DNA from: Pseudomonas syringae
GTDB taxonomy: Bacteria; Pseudomonadota; Gammaproteobacteria; Pseudomonadales; Pseudomonadaceae
Length of the DNA: 64,000 nucleotides
NCBI RefSeq assembly: GCF_000737245.1
Contig: NZ_JPQU01000045.1
Location: forward strand, 62,001 to 126,000
Direction: 5' to 3'
Positions 26,304 to 34,919 of the stretch are shown here, piece by piece. A program made the translations under genes and the position numbers. Each line of letters begins with the position of its first letter. Position 1 is the stretch's first letter. A model generated the notes under the pieces. The model ran no database searches. It worked only from the letters and a program-made list of their open reading frames with translations, and was not told the origin of the DNA.

Positions 26304-26358
26304 TAGTGATCGCCAATATGCCGCCCCTGTGAAGAATTAGCCTCAGGGTGTGAGAACA

Positions 26359-28011
26359 ATGGCCTCAATGGCACGGCGCGATGTATTGGCATGGATGACA
26401 GTAGGGGCGATGGCTCCCTTGCTGTCGGCGTGCTCAAGCCTTCAGGGTCCTGGCGCGGGCGCTGATAGCCGCAGTGTCGATCTACTTTATGTTGCCGACA
26501 CGCTGGACGCCCGCCAGCCGGGGCAGCCTGTAGTTCCCGCGACACGCCTGGGGCCTGCAACGCGCATTGGTCAGGCACCCTGGATCAGTGGAACTAATGC
26601 CCATGTTCAAGTGCCGGAGCAGGCGCAATTGAACGGCCTGCTTGATGCCAGCCTCGGTCAACACATACAAACCGGTGGCTACCCGGTATTGGGTGCGTTG
26701 TTGCAGGGAATGCGTGCCGAAGCGGGCGAGGGCAACAGCCTGACGCTGGAGAACGGCCAGTGCTGGAATGGCAGTGGTCTGGCCTATCTGACCCAGGGCT
26801 TGTCGGGCGTTCAAGGCAGCGCGTTGCTGGGCACTGAAGTGCGGGTCAGCAGTGACGAACGTCTGCTCTGGCCGCAACGCTGCAGCGGTTTGTATCACCA
26901 GTTTGGTCATCCGGTGCTGGCTGCCGGAATGGCGGCGGATTTGGGGAAACGGCTCGGCACCGAAGACGTGGCTTTTTTCCTTCGAGGTGGAATTCGTATC
27001 GCCGTAGTCGGCATCACTGATCCTTATGCCCGGGATCAGAAAGCTTCCCTCAAACAATGGCATGACAGCCTGCAACCGGCGCTGGAGCGTGCCCGCGCGG
27101 AGGCCGATCTGGTTATTGCCCTGGCGGACGTGGGAACCGGGCCGGGATTGTGGCTGGCAGAGCGTCTGTCGCAGGTCGATCTGGTGTTGTGCGCCCGTGG
27201 GCAGGATTTCTGGCCGCAACCGGTTGAAGTACTGCAAGCCTCGGGCAAGCGGGTGCCGGTGATTTTCGGCGGTGTTCGGGCCAGCGGTGCGTTTCGCATT
27301 CGCTGCCAGCAGGTAGCCGGGCAGTGGCAGTTCGCTGCACGTTTTCATCCCGCGTTGGCCAACAGCCTGAGCGCTGCGGATCAGGCTCATGCTCAGCGTC
27401 TTGGGCAGTTGATGCGGCAGCAGCGGGCCGCTCACGCCAACTGGCTCGACCAGCCACTCGCAGTGGCGCCAGAAAGTCTCTGGCGACGGGATGTGCGTGG
27501 CGGCAGTTGGGACCGACTGTTGCACGACGCCCTGGCAAAACATCCGGACAGCGCGGTATTGCTGCCCGGTTTGCGCTACGACTCACCTTTGGCCCAAGGC
27601 CAGACGATCACCCGTGAACACTTGATCAGCTTGACGGCAAGCTATCCGGCCCCGGTGGTGGATGTGTCTGCCAAGCAGATTCCGCGAGTACTGGAAAACG
27701 CCGCCGAGCAGCTCTTCGGTGAGCCGCTGCTGCTGGACAACAGCCAGGATCTGCCGCGTCTGCAAGGACAAGCCTGGCAGGTCACGTACAGCGCCAGCGG
27801 CAAACGCATCTCTGGCTTGGGTGAGCAGGTTGGGCAATGTCGGACTTTCAGCCTGGGCTTCGATGCTCAGGCGGGCGAACCCCTTTGGCAGCATGTCGAG
27901 GCCTGGCTGCGTACCCGTCCGGCCGGTTGGCAGATCACCCGCTTGCAGTTGCCGCAGATGCGCTATGTGCAAGGTCATCCGGGTTGGCATCCTCGGGAGG
28001 CGGCCATTTGA
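26359..28011 (+). CDS. SoxB/5'-nucleotidase-like lipoprotein with all metal-ligand motifs lost
   Basis: The 550-residue product has a Tat-like signal (ARRDVLAWM) ending in a lipobox LLSAC (Cys25), then a metallophosphoesterase plus 5'-nucleotidase C-terminal architecture most like SoxB. C-terminal similarity is clear: GSWDRLLHDAL, QTITREHL, RVLENAAEQLF. In the N-terminal domain each expected metal motif is changed. DxH is DTL (residues 47-49), GDTW is GQCW (133-136), the HWEF region is SDER (165-168), SHxG is ADVG (256-259), and GHTHD is CARGQD (278-283). It is therefore probably not a metallophosphatase and may bind a substrate or act in secretion. ATG at 26359 is preferred over GTG 26350 because AGGG lies 11 bases upstream. 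It overlaps gspC and is the first gene after the Pho box. Confidence 0.7.
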   Translation: MASMARRDVLAWMTVGAMAPLLSACSSLQGPGAGADSRSVDLLYVADTLDARQPGQPVVPATRLGPATRIGQAPWISGTNAHVQVPEQAQLNGLLDASLGQHIQTGGYPVLGALLQGMRAEAGEGNSLTLENGQCWNGSGLAYLTQGLSGVQGSALLGTEVRVSSDERLLWPQRCSGLYHQFGHPVLAAGMAADLGKRLGTEDVAFFLRGGIRIAVVGITDPYARDQKASLKQWHDSLQPALERARAEADLVIALADVGTGPGLWLAERLSQVDLVLCARGQDFWPQPVEVLQASGKRVPVIFGGVRASGAFRIRCQQVAGQWQFAARFHPALANSLSAADQAHAQRLGQLMRQQRAAHANWLDQPLAVAPESLWRRDVRGGSWDRLLHDALAKHPDSAVLLPGLRYDSPLAQGQTITREHLISLTASYPAPVVDVSAKQIPRVLENAAEQLFGEPLLLDNSQDLPRLQGQAWQVTYSASGKRISGLGEQVGQCRTFSLGFDAQAGEPLWQHVEAWLRTRPAGWQITRLQLPQMRYVQGHPGWHPREAAI

Positions 28012-28454
28012 GCCGTCTGCCCCGTTTGAGCCATCTGGAAGGCGCCAGCCATGTCGCGCTGGTGATTCTGTTCGCCTGGCTGGCGGCGCAGTGCGTGCTT
28101 CAGGTCTGGCATGGGCTGGCACAACCTGTGCCCGCCAACGCAGCCAGTGCGCCGGTGGCGCAACTGCTAAGCCGTCACTGGAAAGCCGGGCCTGTGCTGA
28201 GCAATGAGCTGCCCATGACCACCCTCGATATCAAATACCTCGGCGGCTTCAAGGCCACGCCACTCAGTGCTTCTGTGGTGGTGCTGCGCTACGAACAACG
28301 GCAACGCAGCCTGAGCCGTGGGCAGAAACTGGTCCCCGGAATCGTCCTGCATGACATCGACGAACTGGGCCTGGTACTCGACAACCACGGCAAGCTGGAA
28401 CGTCTGGCCTGGCCTCCTCAACGTCCGAATTTCGGCTTCAAGCAACAGGGATAA
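28008..28454 (+). CDS. gspC: type II secretion protein GspC (short, no PDZ domain)
   Basis: GspC links the inner-membrane platform to the GspD secretin. The 148-residue product has an N-terminal membrane helix (about residues 15-34) and the homology region that contacts the secretin, including TTLDIKYLGGFK and VLRYEQRQRSLSRGQKL. There is no C-terminal PDZ or coiled-coil domain. TTG at 28008 overlaps the previous stop and has GGGAGG seven bases upstream, which decides the start over the longer frame from 27837. Confidence 0.85.
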   Translation: MSRLPRLSHLEGASHVALVILFAWLAAQCVLQVWHGLAQPVPANAASAPVAQLLSRHWKAGPVLSNELPMTTLDIKYLGGFKATPLSASVVVLRYEQRQRSLSRGQKLVPGIVLHDIDELGLVLDNHGKLERLAWPPQRPNFGFKQQG

Positions 28455-28456
28455 GC

Positions 28457-30403
28457 ATGACCATCACCCGTCTCCAGCAACCACTGTGTCTGGCCGTTCT
28501 GTTGTGCGCCCTGATGGTGACCGGCTCCGCTGCCGAAGAAGAGCCGCTCTATGAAGTGAATTTCGTCGACACCGAACTGAGCGAGTTCATCGACAGCGTT
28601 TCGCGGATCACCAAGACCACTTTCATCATCGACCCACGGGTGCAGGGCAAGGTCACCGTGCGCAGCAATGAGATGCTGGGCGGCGATGAAATCTACGCGA
28701 TATTTCTGTCTCAACTGCGCGCTCAAGGCTTTGCAGCGGTCGACCTGCCCAACGGCAGCGTCAAGATCGTCCCGGATCAGGCCGCACGTCTGGAGCCGGT
28801 GCCGGTGGAATCCAAGCGTGATGCCGGGCACGCCAACGACGGCATGGCGACGCGTGTATTCAGCGTGCGCAATGCCGCCAGCGAACAGATGCTCAACATC
28901 CTGCGGCCCTTGATTGATCCCCGTGTGGGGGTGATCACACCGTATCCGTCGGCGAATCTGCTGGTGATCACTGACTGGCGCAGCAACCTCAACCGTATCG
29001 ACAGCCTGCTGGTGCAGCTCGATCAGGTCAGCCAGGAACCGCTGGAAGTGCTGCCACTGAAGAACGCCAACGCCAATGACACCGCGCAATTGGTTACCCG
29101 ATTGCTGGCTCGCGAACAGGGCGCCGATAGTGCTCAGGTGGTGGCTGACCCGCGCAGCAACGCCTTGCTGGTGCGCGGCAGTGTCGACAGCCGCGAACGG
29201 GTCAGGACGCTGCTCAAGCAGCTGGATAAACCCTATGACCCACAGCACAACGCCAACACTGTGGTGATGTACCTGCGCCATGCCAACGCCGCAGAAGTGG
29301 TCAAGGTGTTGCGCGGTCTGAGTCAGGACGCCACGGCACCGGCCGTGGGGACTCAGGAGGGTGAAAAGGCCGCGCCGGTCAGTAGCACCGGCATCCGCAT
29401 GGAGTACGAAGAAGGCACCAACGCGGTGGTCATGGTCGGCCCGGACAGTGAGCTGACGGCCTATCGCAACATCGTCGACCAACTGGATATTCGCCGCGCG
29501 CAAGTGGTAGTCGAAGCGATCATCGCCGAGGTTTCCGATACCCGTGCTCAGGAGCTGGGCGTGCAGTGGTTGTTTCAGGGCGACAACTTCGGCGCGGGGG
29601 CAATCAATTTCAGTGGTGGCAATGCGGCGAGCGTAACTGCTGTCGGGGCCTTGGCCCAGGCTAATAACACCACCGGTCTGGGGCAGTTGCTGTCCGGCGT
29701 GCAGGGCGTGACAGCGGGTGTTGGCAACCTCAGTGGCGGCGGTCTGAATTTCCTTGCCCTGCTGAATGCGCTGAAAAGTCAGAGCGGTTTCAACCTGTTA
29801 TCAACCCCGACCTTACTGACCCTGGACAACGCCGAAGCGTCGATCCTGGTGGGCCAGGAAGTGCCCTTCGTGACGGGCTCGGTCACCCAGAACAACACCA
29901 ACCCCTATCAGACCATCGAGCGCAAGGAAGTCGGTGTGAAACTGCGCATCAAGCCACAGATCAACGTCGACAACACTGTGCGCCTGGACATCGTGCAAGA
30001 GGTTTCATCGATTGCCGAAAGCGCCACCGCCAGCGACGTGATCACCAACAAGCGCGAGATCAAGACCAAGGTCATGGTTGAAGACAACGGCCTGGTGGTG
30101 CTGGGCGGCTTGATTGGTGACGAGTCCACCACCAGCGACCAGCGCGTGCCGTTTCTCGGCGATATACCGGTATTGGGTCGCTTGTTTCGTTCTGACGCTT
30201 CGCGGCGGGTCAAACAGAACCTGATGGTGTTCATCCGCCCGCGCATCGTACGCGACGGTCAGACCCTGGCTCAGCTCAGCAGTGAGAAATACCGCAACCT
30301 CAAGGCCTCGACTTCTCTCGCACTGCCGAACCTGGCCGATAGCGACAGCCTGCTGCAATTGTTCCCCGCCAGCCGGGAGCGCCTGGACCAAGGCTCATGG
30401 TAA
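28457..30403 (+). CDS. gspD: type II secretion secretin GspD
   Basis: GspD forms the outer-membrane channel of the T2SS. The 648-residue product has a signal peptide (about residues 1-26), N0 domain (YEVNFVDTELSEFIDSVS) and N1-N3 repeats. The secretin domain carries VEAIIAEVSDTRAQELGVQW, TPTLLTLDNAEASILVGQEV and VPFLGDIPVLGRLFR. No clear S-domain for a pilotin is evident, so its outer-membrane targeting route is unknown. gspE overlaps its end by seven bases. Confidence 0.96.
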   Translation: MTITRLQQPLCLAVLLCALMVTGSAAEEEPLYEVNFVDTELSEFIDSVSRITKTTFIIDPRVQGKVTVRSNEMLGGDEIYAIFLSQLRAQGFAAVDLPNGSVKIVPDQAARLEPVPVESKRDAGHANDGMATRVFSVRNAASEQMLNILRPLIDPRVGVITPYPSANLLVITDWRSNLNRIDSLLVQLDQVSQEPLEVLPLKNANANDTAQLVTRLLAREQGADSAQVVADPRSNALLVRGSVDSRERVRTLLKQLDKPYDPQHNANTVVMYLRHANAAEVVKVLRGLSQDATAPAVGTQEGEKAAPVSSTGIRMEYEEGTNAVVMVGPDSELTAYRNIVDQLDIRRAQVVVEAIIAEVSDTRAQELGVQWLFQGDNFGAGAINFSGGNAASVTAVGALAQANNTTGLGQLLSGVQGVTAGVGNLSGGGLNFLALLNALKSQSGFNLLSTPTLLTLDNAEASILVGQEVPFVTGSVTQNNTNPYQTIERKEVGVKLRIKPQINVDNTVRLDIVQEVSSIAESATASDVITNKREIKTKVMVEDNGLVVLGGLIGDESTTSDQRVPFLGDIPVLGRLFRSDASRRVKQNLMVFIRPRIVRDGQTLAQLSSEKYRNLKASTSLALPNLADSDSLLQLFPASRERLDQGSW

Positions 30404-31857
30404 GTACGCTGCTGCCGTATCGGCTGGCGCGCCAGACCGGCGTGGCGAAAGTCCCCGCGCAACATGGCTGGGGATTGCTGCTGCGGGCCGACGGCGACAC
30501 TGACATTCTGCAAGAAGTCATCCGCGCTCATGGCTTGCCGTGCGATGTAGAACACCTGTCGCCCGCTGATTACGAGGCGCGTCTCGGCGCGCTGTATCAG
30601 TCTGGGGAGTCGGCCACCGCTGCATTGATCGAGGGCATAGGCGACCAGGTCGATCTCGACAGCCTGATGAGTGAACTGCCGAAGATCGAAGATCTGCTGG
30701 AGAACGACAACGACGCGCCAGTCATCCGCCTGATCAACGGTCTGTTCGGTGAAGCCTTGCGTCTGCGTGCTTCAGACATCCATGTGGAAACTTTCGAGAC
30801 CACCCTGGTGATTCGTCTGCGAGTCGATGGCCACTTGCGCGAAGTGCTGCGACCACCCCGTGCGCTGTCGACGATGCTGGTCTCGCGAATTAAAGTCATG
30901 GCCCGGCTGGATATCGCCGAGAAGCGCCAGCCTCAAGATGGGCGGATCACCTTGCGCTCCGGCGGGCGGGAAATCGACATCCGGGTCTCGACTTTGCCGG
31001 GCATTCACGGCGAGCGGGTGGTAATGCGGGTGCTGGACAAGCAGGCCAGCCTGCTGGACCTGACCAATCTCGGCATGCCGCTGGAAGTGGAGTCGGGCCT
31101 GCGCGCCTGCCTGTCGCGCCCCAACGGAATCGTGCTCAGCACTGGGCCCACTGGCTCGGGCAAAACCACCACACTTTATGCCAGCCTCAACAGCCTGAAC
31201 GATGGCTCGTGCAACATCCTGACCGTGGAGGATCCGGTGGAGTACGCCATCACCGGCATTGGCCAGACGGCCATCAATCCCCGTGCCGGTATGACCTTCG
31301 CCAATGGCTTGCGCGCCATTTTGCGCCAGGACCCTGATGTCATCATGCTTGGCGAAATCCGTGATCGGGAAACCGCGCAGATCGCCGTGCAAGCCAGTCT
31401 GACCGGACACTTGGTGCTTTCCACCCTGCATACCAACAGTGCGGTGGGTGCCGTGACCCGCTTGCGGGATATGGGCATCGAGCCTTTTCTCATCGCGTCC
31501 ACCCTCAAGGGCGTGCTGGCGCAGCGGCTGGTGCGCCGCTTGTGCCATTGCGCCACCGCGCAGCCGTTGCAGGACGCCGAGCGTGCGCTGTGGCCGGAGC
31601 TGGCGGAGCTTGACGAGAGCTTCCATCCAAAAGGTTGCGAGTCTTGCCAGGGCAGCGGCTATGACGGGCGGATGGGACTCTACGAATTTATCGAGCTGGA
31701 CGCCGGCCTGATCGCCATGTTGTACGACGGCGCAAGCGAAGTGGCCATGCATGAGTATCTGGCTGACAAGCGTCAAAGCCTGGCAGCCATGGCCAGCGAA
31801 TGCCTGCGGCGTGGCGAAACCAGCCTAGCTGAAGTCTTGCGCGCGGTGCGGGGCTAA
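30397..31857 (+). CDS. gspE: type II secretion ATPase GspE
   Basis: GspE is the cytoplasmic hexameric ATPase driving pseudopilus assembly. The 486-residue product has Walker A GPTGSGKTT (residues 250-258), the Asp box ILTVEDPVEY, Walker B VIMLGEIRDRET and the His box LVLSTLHTNSAVGA. The zinc domain shows LCHC and GCESCQGSGY. The first pair is C-x-C, one residue shorter than the C-x-x-C I expect. Its start overlaps gspD and gspF follows after two bases. Confidence 0.96.
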   Translation: MVSTLLPYRLARQTGVAKVPAQHGWGLLLRADGDTDILQEVIRAHGLPCDVEHLSPADYEARLGALYQSGESATAALIEGIGDQVDLDSLMSELPKIEDLLENDNDAPVIRLINGLFGEALRLRASDIHVETFETTLVIRLRVDGHLREVLRPPRALSTMLVSRIKVMARLDIAEKRQPQDGRITLRSGGREIDIRVSTLPGIHGERVVMRVLDKQASLLDLTNLGMPLEVESGLRACLSRPNGIVLSTGPTGSGKTTTLYASLNSLNDGSCNILTVEDPVEYAITGIGQTAINPRAGMTFANGLRAILRQDPDVIMLGEIRDRETAQIAVQASLTGHLVLSTLHTNSAVGAVTRLRDMGIEPFLIASTLKGVLAQRLVRRLCHCATAQPLQDAERALWPELAELDESFHPKGCESCQGSGYDGRMGLYEFIELDAGLIAMLYDGASEVAMHEYLADKRQSLAAMASECLRRGETSLAEVLRAVRG

Positions 31858-31859
31858 CC

Positions 31860-33062
31860 ATGCCTACCTATCGCTATCAGGCCCTTGACCCTGCCGGACG
31901 CACCTGCAAGGCAAGCATTCAGGCGGAAAACGAACGCCATGCCCGGCAGTTGCTACGCGAGCAGGGCTTGTTCACCCGACAATTGCAGATTCAGGATTCG
32001 GCATCGCGCAGCCCAAGGGGCCAGCGCCTCAGTCACAGTCAACTGTGTGAACTGACCCGGCAACTCGCGACACTCTTGAGTGCCGGGATTGCCCTGGTGG
32101 ATGCCTTGGGTACGCTGGAGCGGCAGCTTGCAGAACCGGCGATTCGCAACTTGCTGGTGGCCGTACGCGGCGCCCTCGGCGAAGGCCACAGCCTTGCCCA
32201 GAGCCTGCGTCGTCAGGGTGGTCTGTTCAATGGCTTGTATTGCGCGCTGGTGGAGGCGGGTGAACGCTCTGGCAAGCTGGCGCCGGTTCTTGAACGCTTG
32301 GCGGAGCACCTTGAACAGGTTCAGCGTCAGCGCCACAAAGCCAGGACCGCGATGATCTATCCGGCGGTTCTGATGCTGGTGTCGCTGCTGGTGGTCATTG
32401 GCCTGATGACATTCGTGGTTCCCAAGCTCACCGAGCAGTTCAGTCACACCGGGCAAGCCCTGCCGGTTATCACGCAATTGCTGATCGGCATCAGCAAAGG
32501 GCTGGTCACTGTCGGGCCGTGGCTGCTGGTGGTGGCGCTACTCATCGGAGTCTTCGGCGCAATGCTGTTGCGCAAGCCGCACTGGCGCCTGCGTCTGGAT
32601 CGCAGCCTGTTGCGGCTGCCGAAAGCCGGCGCATTGTTGACCGTGCTGGAAAGCGCACGACTGGCCCGCAGCCTGGCGATTCTGGTGGGCAGCGGCGTGC
32701 CGTTGCTGGAGGCCTTGCAAGTGGCGACCGCGACGGTCAGCAATCGGGAGATCCATCGCACCCTCACCATGGTTCGCGAACAGGTGGAAGGCGGCGTCAG
32801 CCTGCACCGCGCGCTCAACGCTGCCGGTCACTTTCCACCGTTGCTGCTCAACATGGTGGCCAGCGGCGAGGCCAGCGGAACCCTGCCGGACATGCTTGAA
32901 CGGGTCGCCGATAACCAAGAGCGAGGCTTTACCCGGCAAGTGGACATGCTCATGGCCCTGTTCGAGCCATTGATGATTCTAGTGATGGGCGGCGTTGTGC
33001 TGTTCATCGTGCTGGCCGTGCTGTTGCCGATCATGCAGCTCAATCAAGGGCTTGCTTTCTAA
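31860..33062 (+). CDS. gspF: type II secretion inner-membrane platform protein GspF
   Basis: GspF is the polytopic platform protein that couples the GspE ATPase to pseudopilin assembly. The 400-residue product has two repeated T2SSF cytoplasmic domains, with LTRQLATLLSAGIALVDAL and LARSLAILVGSGVPLLEAL as matching signatures, and three membrane segments. It lies between gspE and gspG in standard order. Confidence 0.95.
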   Translation: MPTYRYQALDPAGRTCKASIQAENERHARQLLREQGLFTRQLQIQDSASRSPRGQRLSHSQLCELTRQLATLLSAGIALVDALGTLERQLAEPAIRNLLVAVRGALGEGHSLAQSLRRQGGLFNGLYCALVEAGERSGKLAPVLERLAEHLEQVQRQRHKARTAMIYPAVLMLVSLLVVIGLMTFVVPKLTEQFSHTGQALPVITQLLIGISKGLVTVGPWLLVVALLIGVFGAMLLRKPHWRLRLDRSLLRLPKAGALLTVLESARLARSLAILVGSGVPLLEALQVATATVSNREIHRTLTMVREQVEGGVSLHRALNAAGHFPPLLLNMVASGEASGTLPDMLERVADNQERGFTRQVDMLMALFEPLMILVMGGVVLFIVLAVLLPIMQLNQGLAF

Positions 33063-33080
33063 CCCATGGAGAACCTTCTC

Positions 33081-33518
33081 ATGCCCCGTCTGAACCCCAA
33101 GCGCCAGCGCGGCTTCACGCTGATGGAAATCATGGTGGTGATTTTCATCATCGGTCTGTTGATCGCGGTCGTCGCGCCCAGCGTCCTCGGCAATCAGGAT
33201 AAGGCCATGCGCCAGAAAGTCCTGGCCGACCTGTCCACCCTGGAGCAGGCGCTGGATATGTACCGACTGGATAATTTGCGATACCCCAGTTCCGAGCAGG
33301 GCTTGGATGCCTTGACCAGCGCACCCAAGGTCGAGCCGCTGGCGCGAGCATGGCGTGCCGATGGCTACATTCGACGCTTGCCCGCTGACCCGTGGGGCAA
33401 CGCTTACCACTACAAGGCTCCCGGTGAGCATGGGCGTATCGACATCTATTCCCTGGGCGCCGATGGCACACCGGGCGGCGAGGGCACCGACGGCGATCTC
33501 GGTAACTGGAACCTCTGA
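33081..33518 (+). CDS. gspG: type II secretion major pseudopilin GspG
   Basis: GspG builds the pseudopilus shaft. The 145-residue product has an 11-residue basic leader ending in KRQRG, then FTLMEIMVVIFIIGLLIAVV with Glu at +5 for methylation and assembly. The C-terminus ends in the calcium-loop region SLGADGTPGGEGTDGDLGNW. ATG at 33081 is preferred to ATG 33066 because GGAGA lies about eight bases upstream. Processing needs a prepilin peptidase not encoded in this cluster. Confidence 0.95.
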   Translation: MPRLNPKRQRGFTLMEIMVVIFIIGLLIAVVAPSVLGNQDKAMRQKVLADLSTLEQALDMYRLDNLRYPSSEQGLDALTSAPKVEPLARAWRADGYIRRLPADPWGNAYHYKAPGEHGRIDIYSLGADGTPGGEGTDGDLGNWNL

Positions 33519-33520
33519 GC

Positions 33521-33970
33521 GTGAAGCATGCGCAGGGCTTTTCACTGCTGGAAATTCTGGTGGTGTTGCTGATCGTCGGCCTGTTCAGCGCCATGAGTGT
33601 GGCGTGGCTGGATTCAGGCCAGGCACCGATACAGCAAGCCTTGCAGCAACTGGCGGCAGAGGCGCGGATTCAAGCGGCGCAGGCCCGGCACAGCGGACAG
33701 GTGCTGGGCTTGCGCTGGAATGGCAAGCAACCGGAGTTCGTCCGTTTGCAGCAGGACAAGGACAACCTGCGCTGGCGGGTTGAGCCGACGCGGCTCAAAC
33801 CCTGGCCTGTGCAATTGAGTACGGACTGGCCCGTGTCTGTAGAGCCTCAGGTGGTGTTCACCCCCACCGGGGTGGCGCGCTCGGCAGTCGTCAATTGGCA
33901 ATGGCCTCAAGGCCATCAGCGCTGGGAATGGCGCGGGGATAACAGCCTGACCCAAGTGAACCTGCCATGA
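33521..33970 (+). CDS. gspH: type II secretion minor pseudopilin GspH
   Basis: This minor pseudopilin joins the tip complex to the GspG shaft. The 149-residue product starts MKHAQG followed by FSLLEILVVLLIVGLFS, a short leader with Glu at +5, and a globular domain including QAQLA-type helices and beta strands. GTG at 33521 is two bases after gspG. Its end overlaps gspI by four bases. GspH is assigned by order, size and signature. Confidence 0.88.
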   Translation: MKHAQGFSLLEILVVLLIVGLFSAMSVAWLDSGQAPIQQALQQLAAEARIQAAQARHSGQVLGLRWNGKQPEFVRLQQDKDNLRWRVEPTRLKPWPVQLSTDWPVSVEPQVVFTPTGVARSAVVNWQWPQGHQRWEWRGDNSLTQVNLP

Positions 33971-34332
33971 AGCGCGAACGTGGCTTCACCTTGCTGGAAG
34001 TGATGGTCGCCTTGGGCATTGCCGCAATGATGGCGGTGATGGTCAGCCAGATGTTGCGTCAGCGCATCAGCGTGCATCAGGCGGTTCAGCAGCATCGACT
34101 GGGCAGCCTGTGCGCGCGGGAGCTGGAAGCGCGGTTTGGTGTTGAGCGCTACTGGCCGTCGACCAATCAAGTCCGTGGCGAGTTACGTCAGGGGGAGATG
34201 ACCTGTCACTGGCGGCTGGATCTGGGGATGACCGGCGTGCGTAATTTGCGCCGTGGGGAGCTGGCGCTGTTTGCCGCTCGGGATGAACGCGAGCCGCTGG
34301 GGCATTTCACGTTGTTTCTGGTGCGCCCGTGA
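33967..34332 (+). CDS. gspI: type II secretion minor pseudopilin GspI
   Basis: GspI nucleates the tip complex with GspJ and GspK. The 121-residue product begins MKRERG, then FTLLEVMVALGIAAMMAVMV with Glu at +5. LCARELEAR marks the GspI-type helix. It overlaps gspH upstream and gspJ downstream by four bases each. Confidence 0.9.
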   Translation: MKRERGFTLLEVMVALGIAAMMAVMVSQMLRQRISVHQAVQQHRLGSLCARELEARFGVERYWPSTNQVRGELRQGEMTCHWRLDLGMTGVRNLRRGELALFAARDEREPLGHFTLFLVRP

Positions 34333-34919
34333 GGCGGTTTCAACGGGGCCTGACCCTGGTCGAATTGCTTGTGGCTATGGCGTTGACCGCCGTGCTTGGC
34401 GTGGTGTTGGCTGCATTGGTCAATGGCTGGTTAAGTGTGCGCGAGCGCCTGTCCGAGACTGGGAATGAGCCTCTGGTGTTGGAATTCTGTCTGGCTCTGG
34501 AACGACGTCTGGACGGTCTGGTGCTGCGTCAGCTGTACGAGCAGCGCCTGCCGCTGCCAATGGCCTGGCTCGATTGGAAACCCGCAGCGCAACAGCTTGA
34601 ATGGGTGGCCCTGACCGCCTGGCCCGAGGTCGACGGGCAGTCGCGATTACAGCGCCAGCGGATTGAGTTCAGTCCCCGGGAAAGCAGCTTGATTATCTCG
34701 ACCTCGGCCGATATTTACGCCGCCGGTGTTGCCCGTTGGCAGCGCCGGGAACAGTTGGCTGATATCGATAAGGTCCAGTTCAGTTTTTATCAGGGAACCC
34801 GCTGGCTGGCGTTTCCTTCAACCGTCGCCCAGCAGCCTGATCGGGGTGTGCGACTCGAATTCGAGCGTCATGGAGCGCCCTATGTTTGCACCTTCAATTT
34901 GCCCGAGACTCAACCGTGA
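34329..34919 (+). CDS. gspJ: type II secretion minor pseudopilin GspJ
   Basis: GspJ is a tip-complex pseudopilin. The 196-residue product begins MRRFQRG, then LTLVELLVAMALTAVLGVVL with Glu at +5, and has a larger globular domain as expected for GspJ (DIDKVQFSFYQGTRW). GTG at 34329 overlaps gspI; its stop overlaps gspL. Confidence 0.9.
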   Translation: MRRFQRGLTLVELLVAMALTAVLGVVLAALVNGWLSVRERLSETGNEPLVLEFCLALERRLDGLVLRQLYEQRLPLPMAWLDWKPAAQQLEWVALTAWPEVDGQSRLQRQRIEFSPRESSLIISTSADIYAAGVARWQRREQLADIDKVQFSFYQGTRWLAFPSTVAQQPDRGVRLEFERHGAPYVCTFNLPETQP

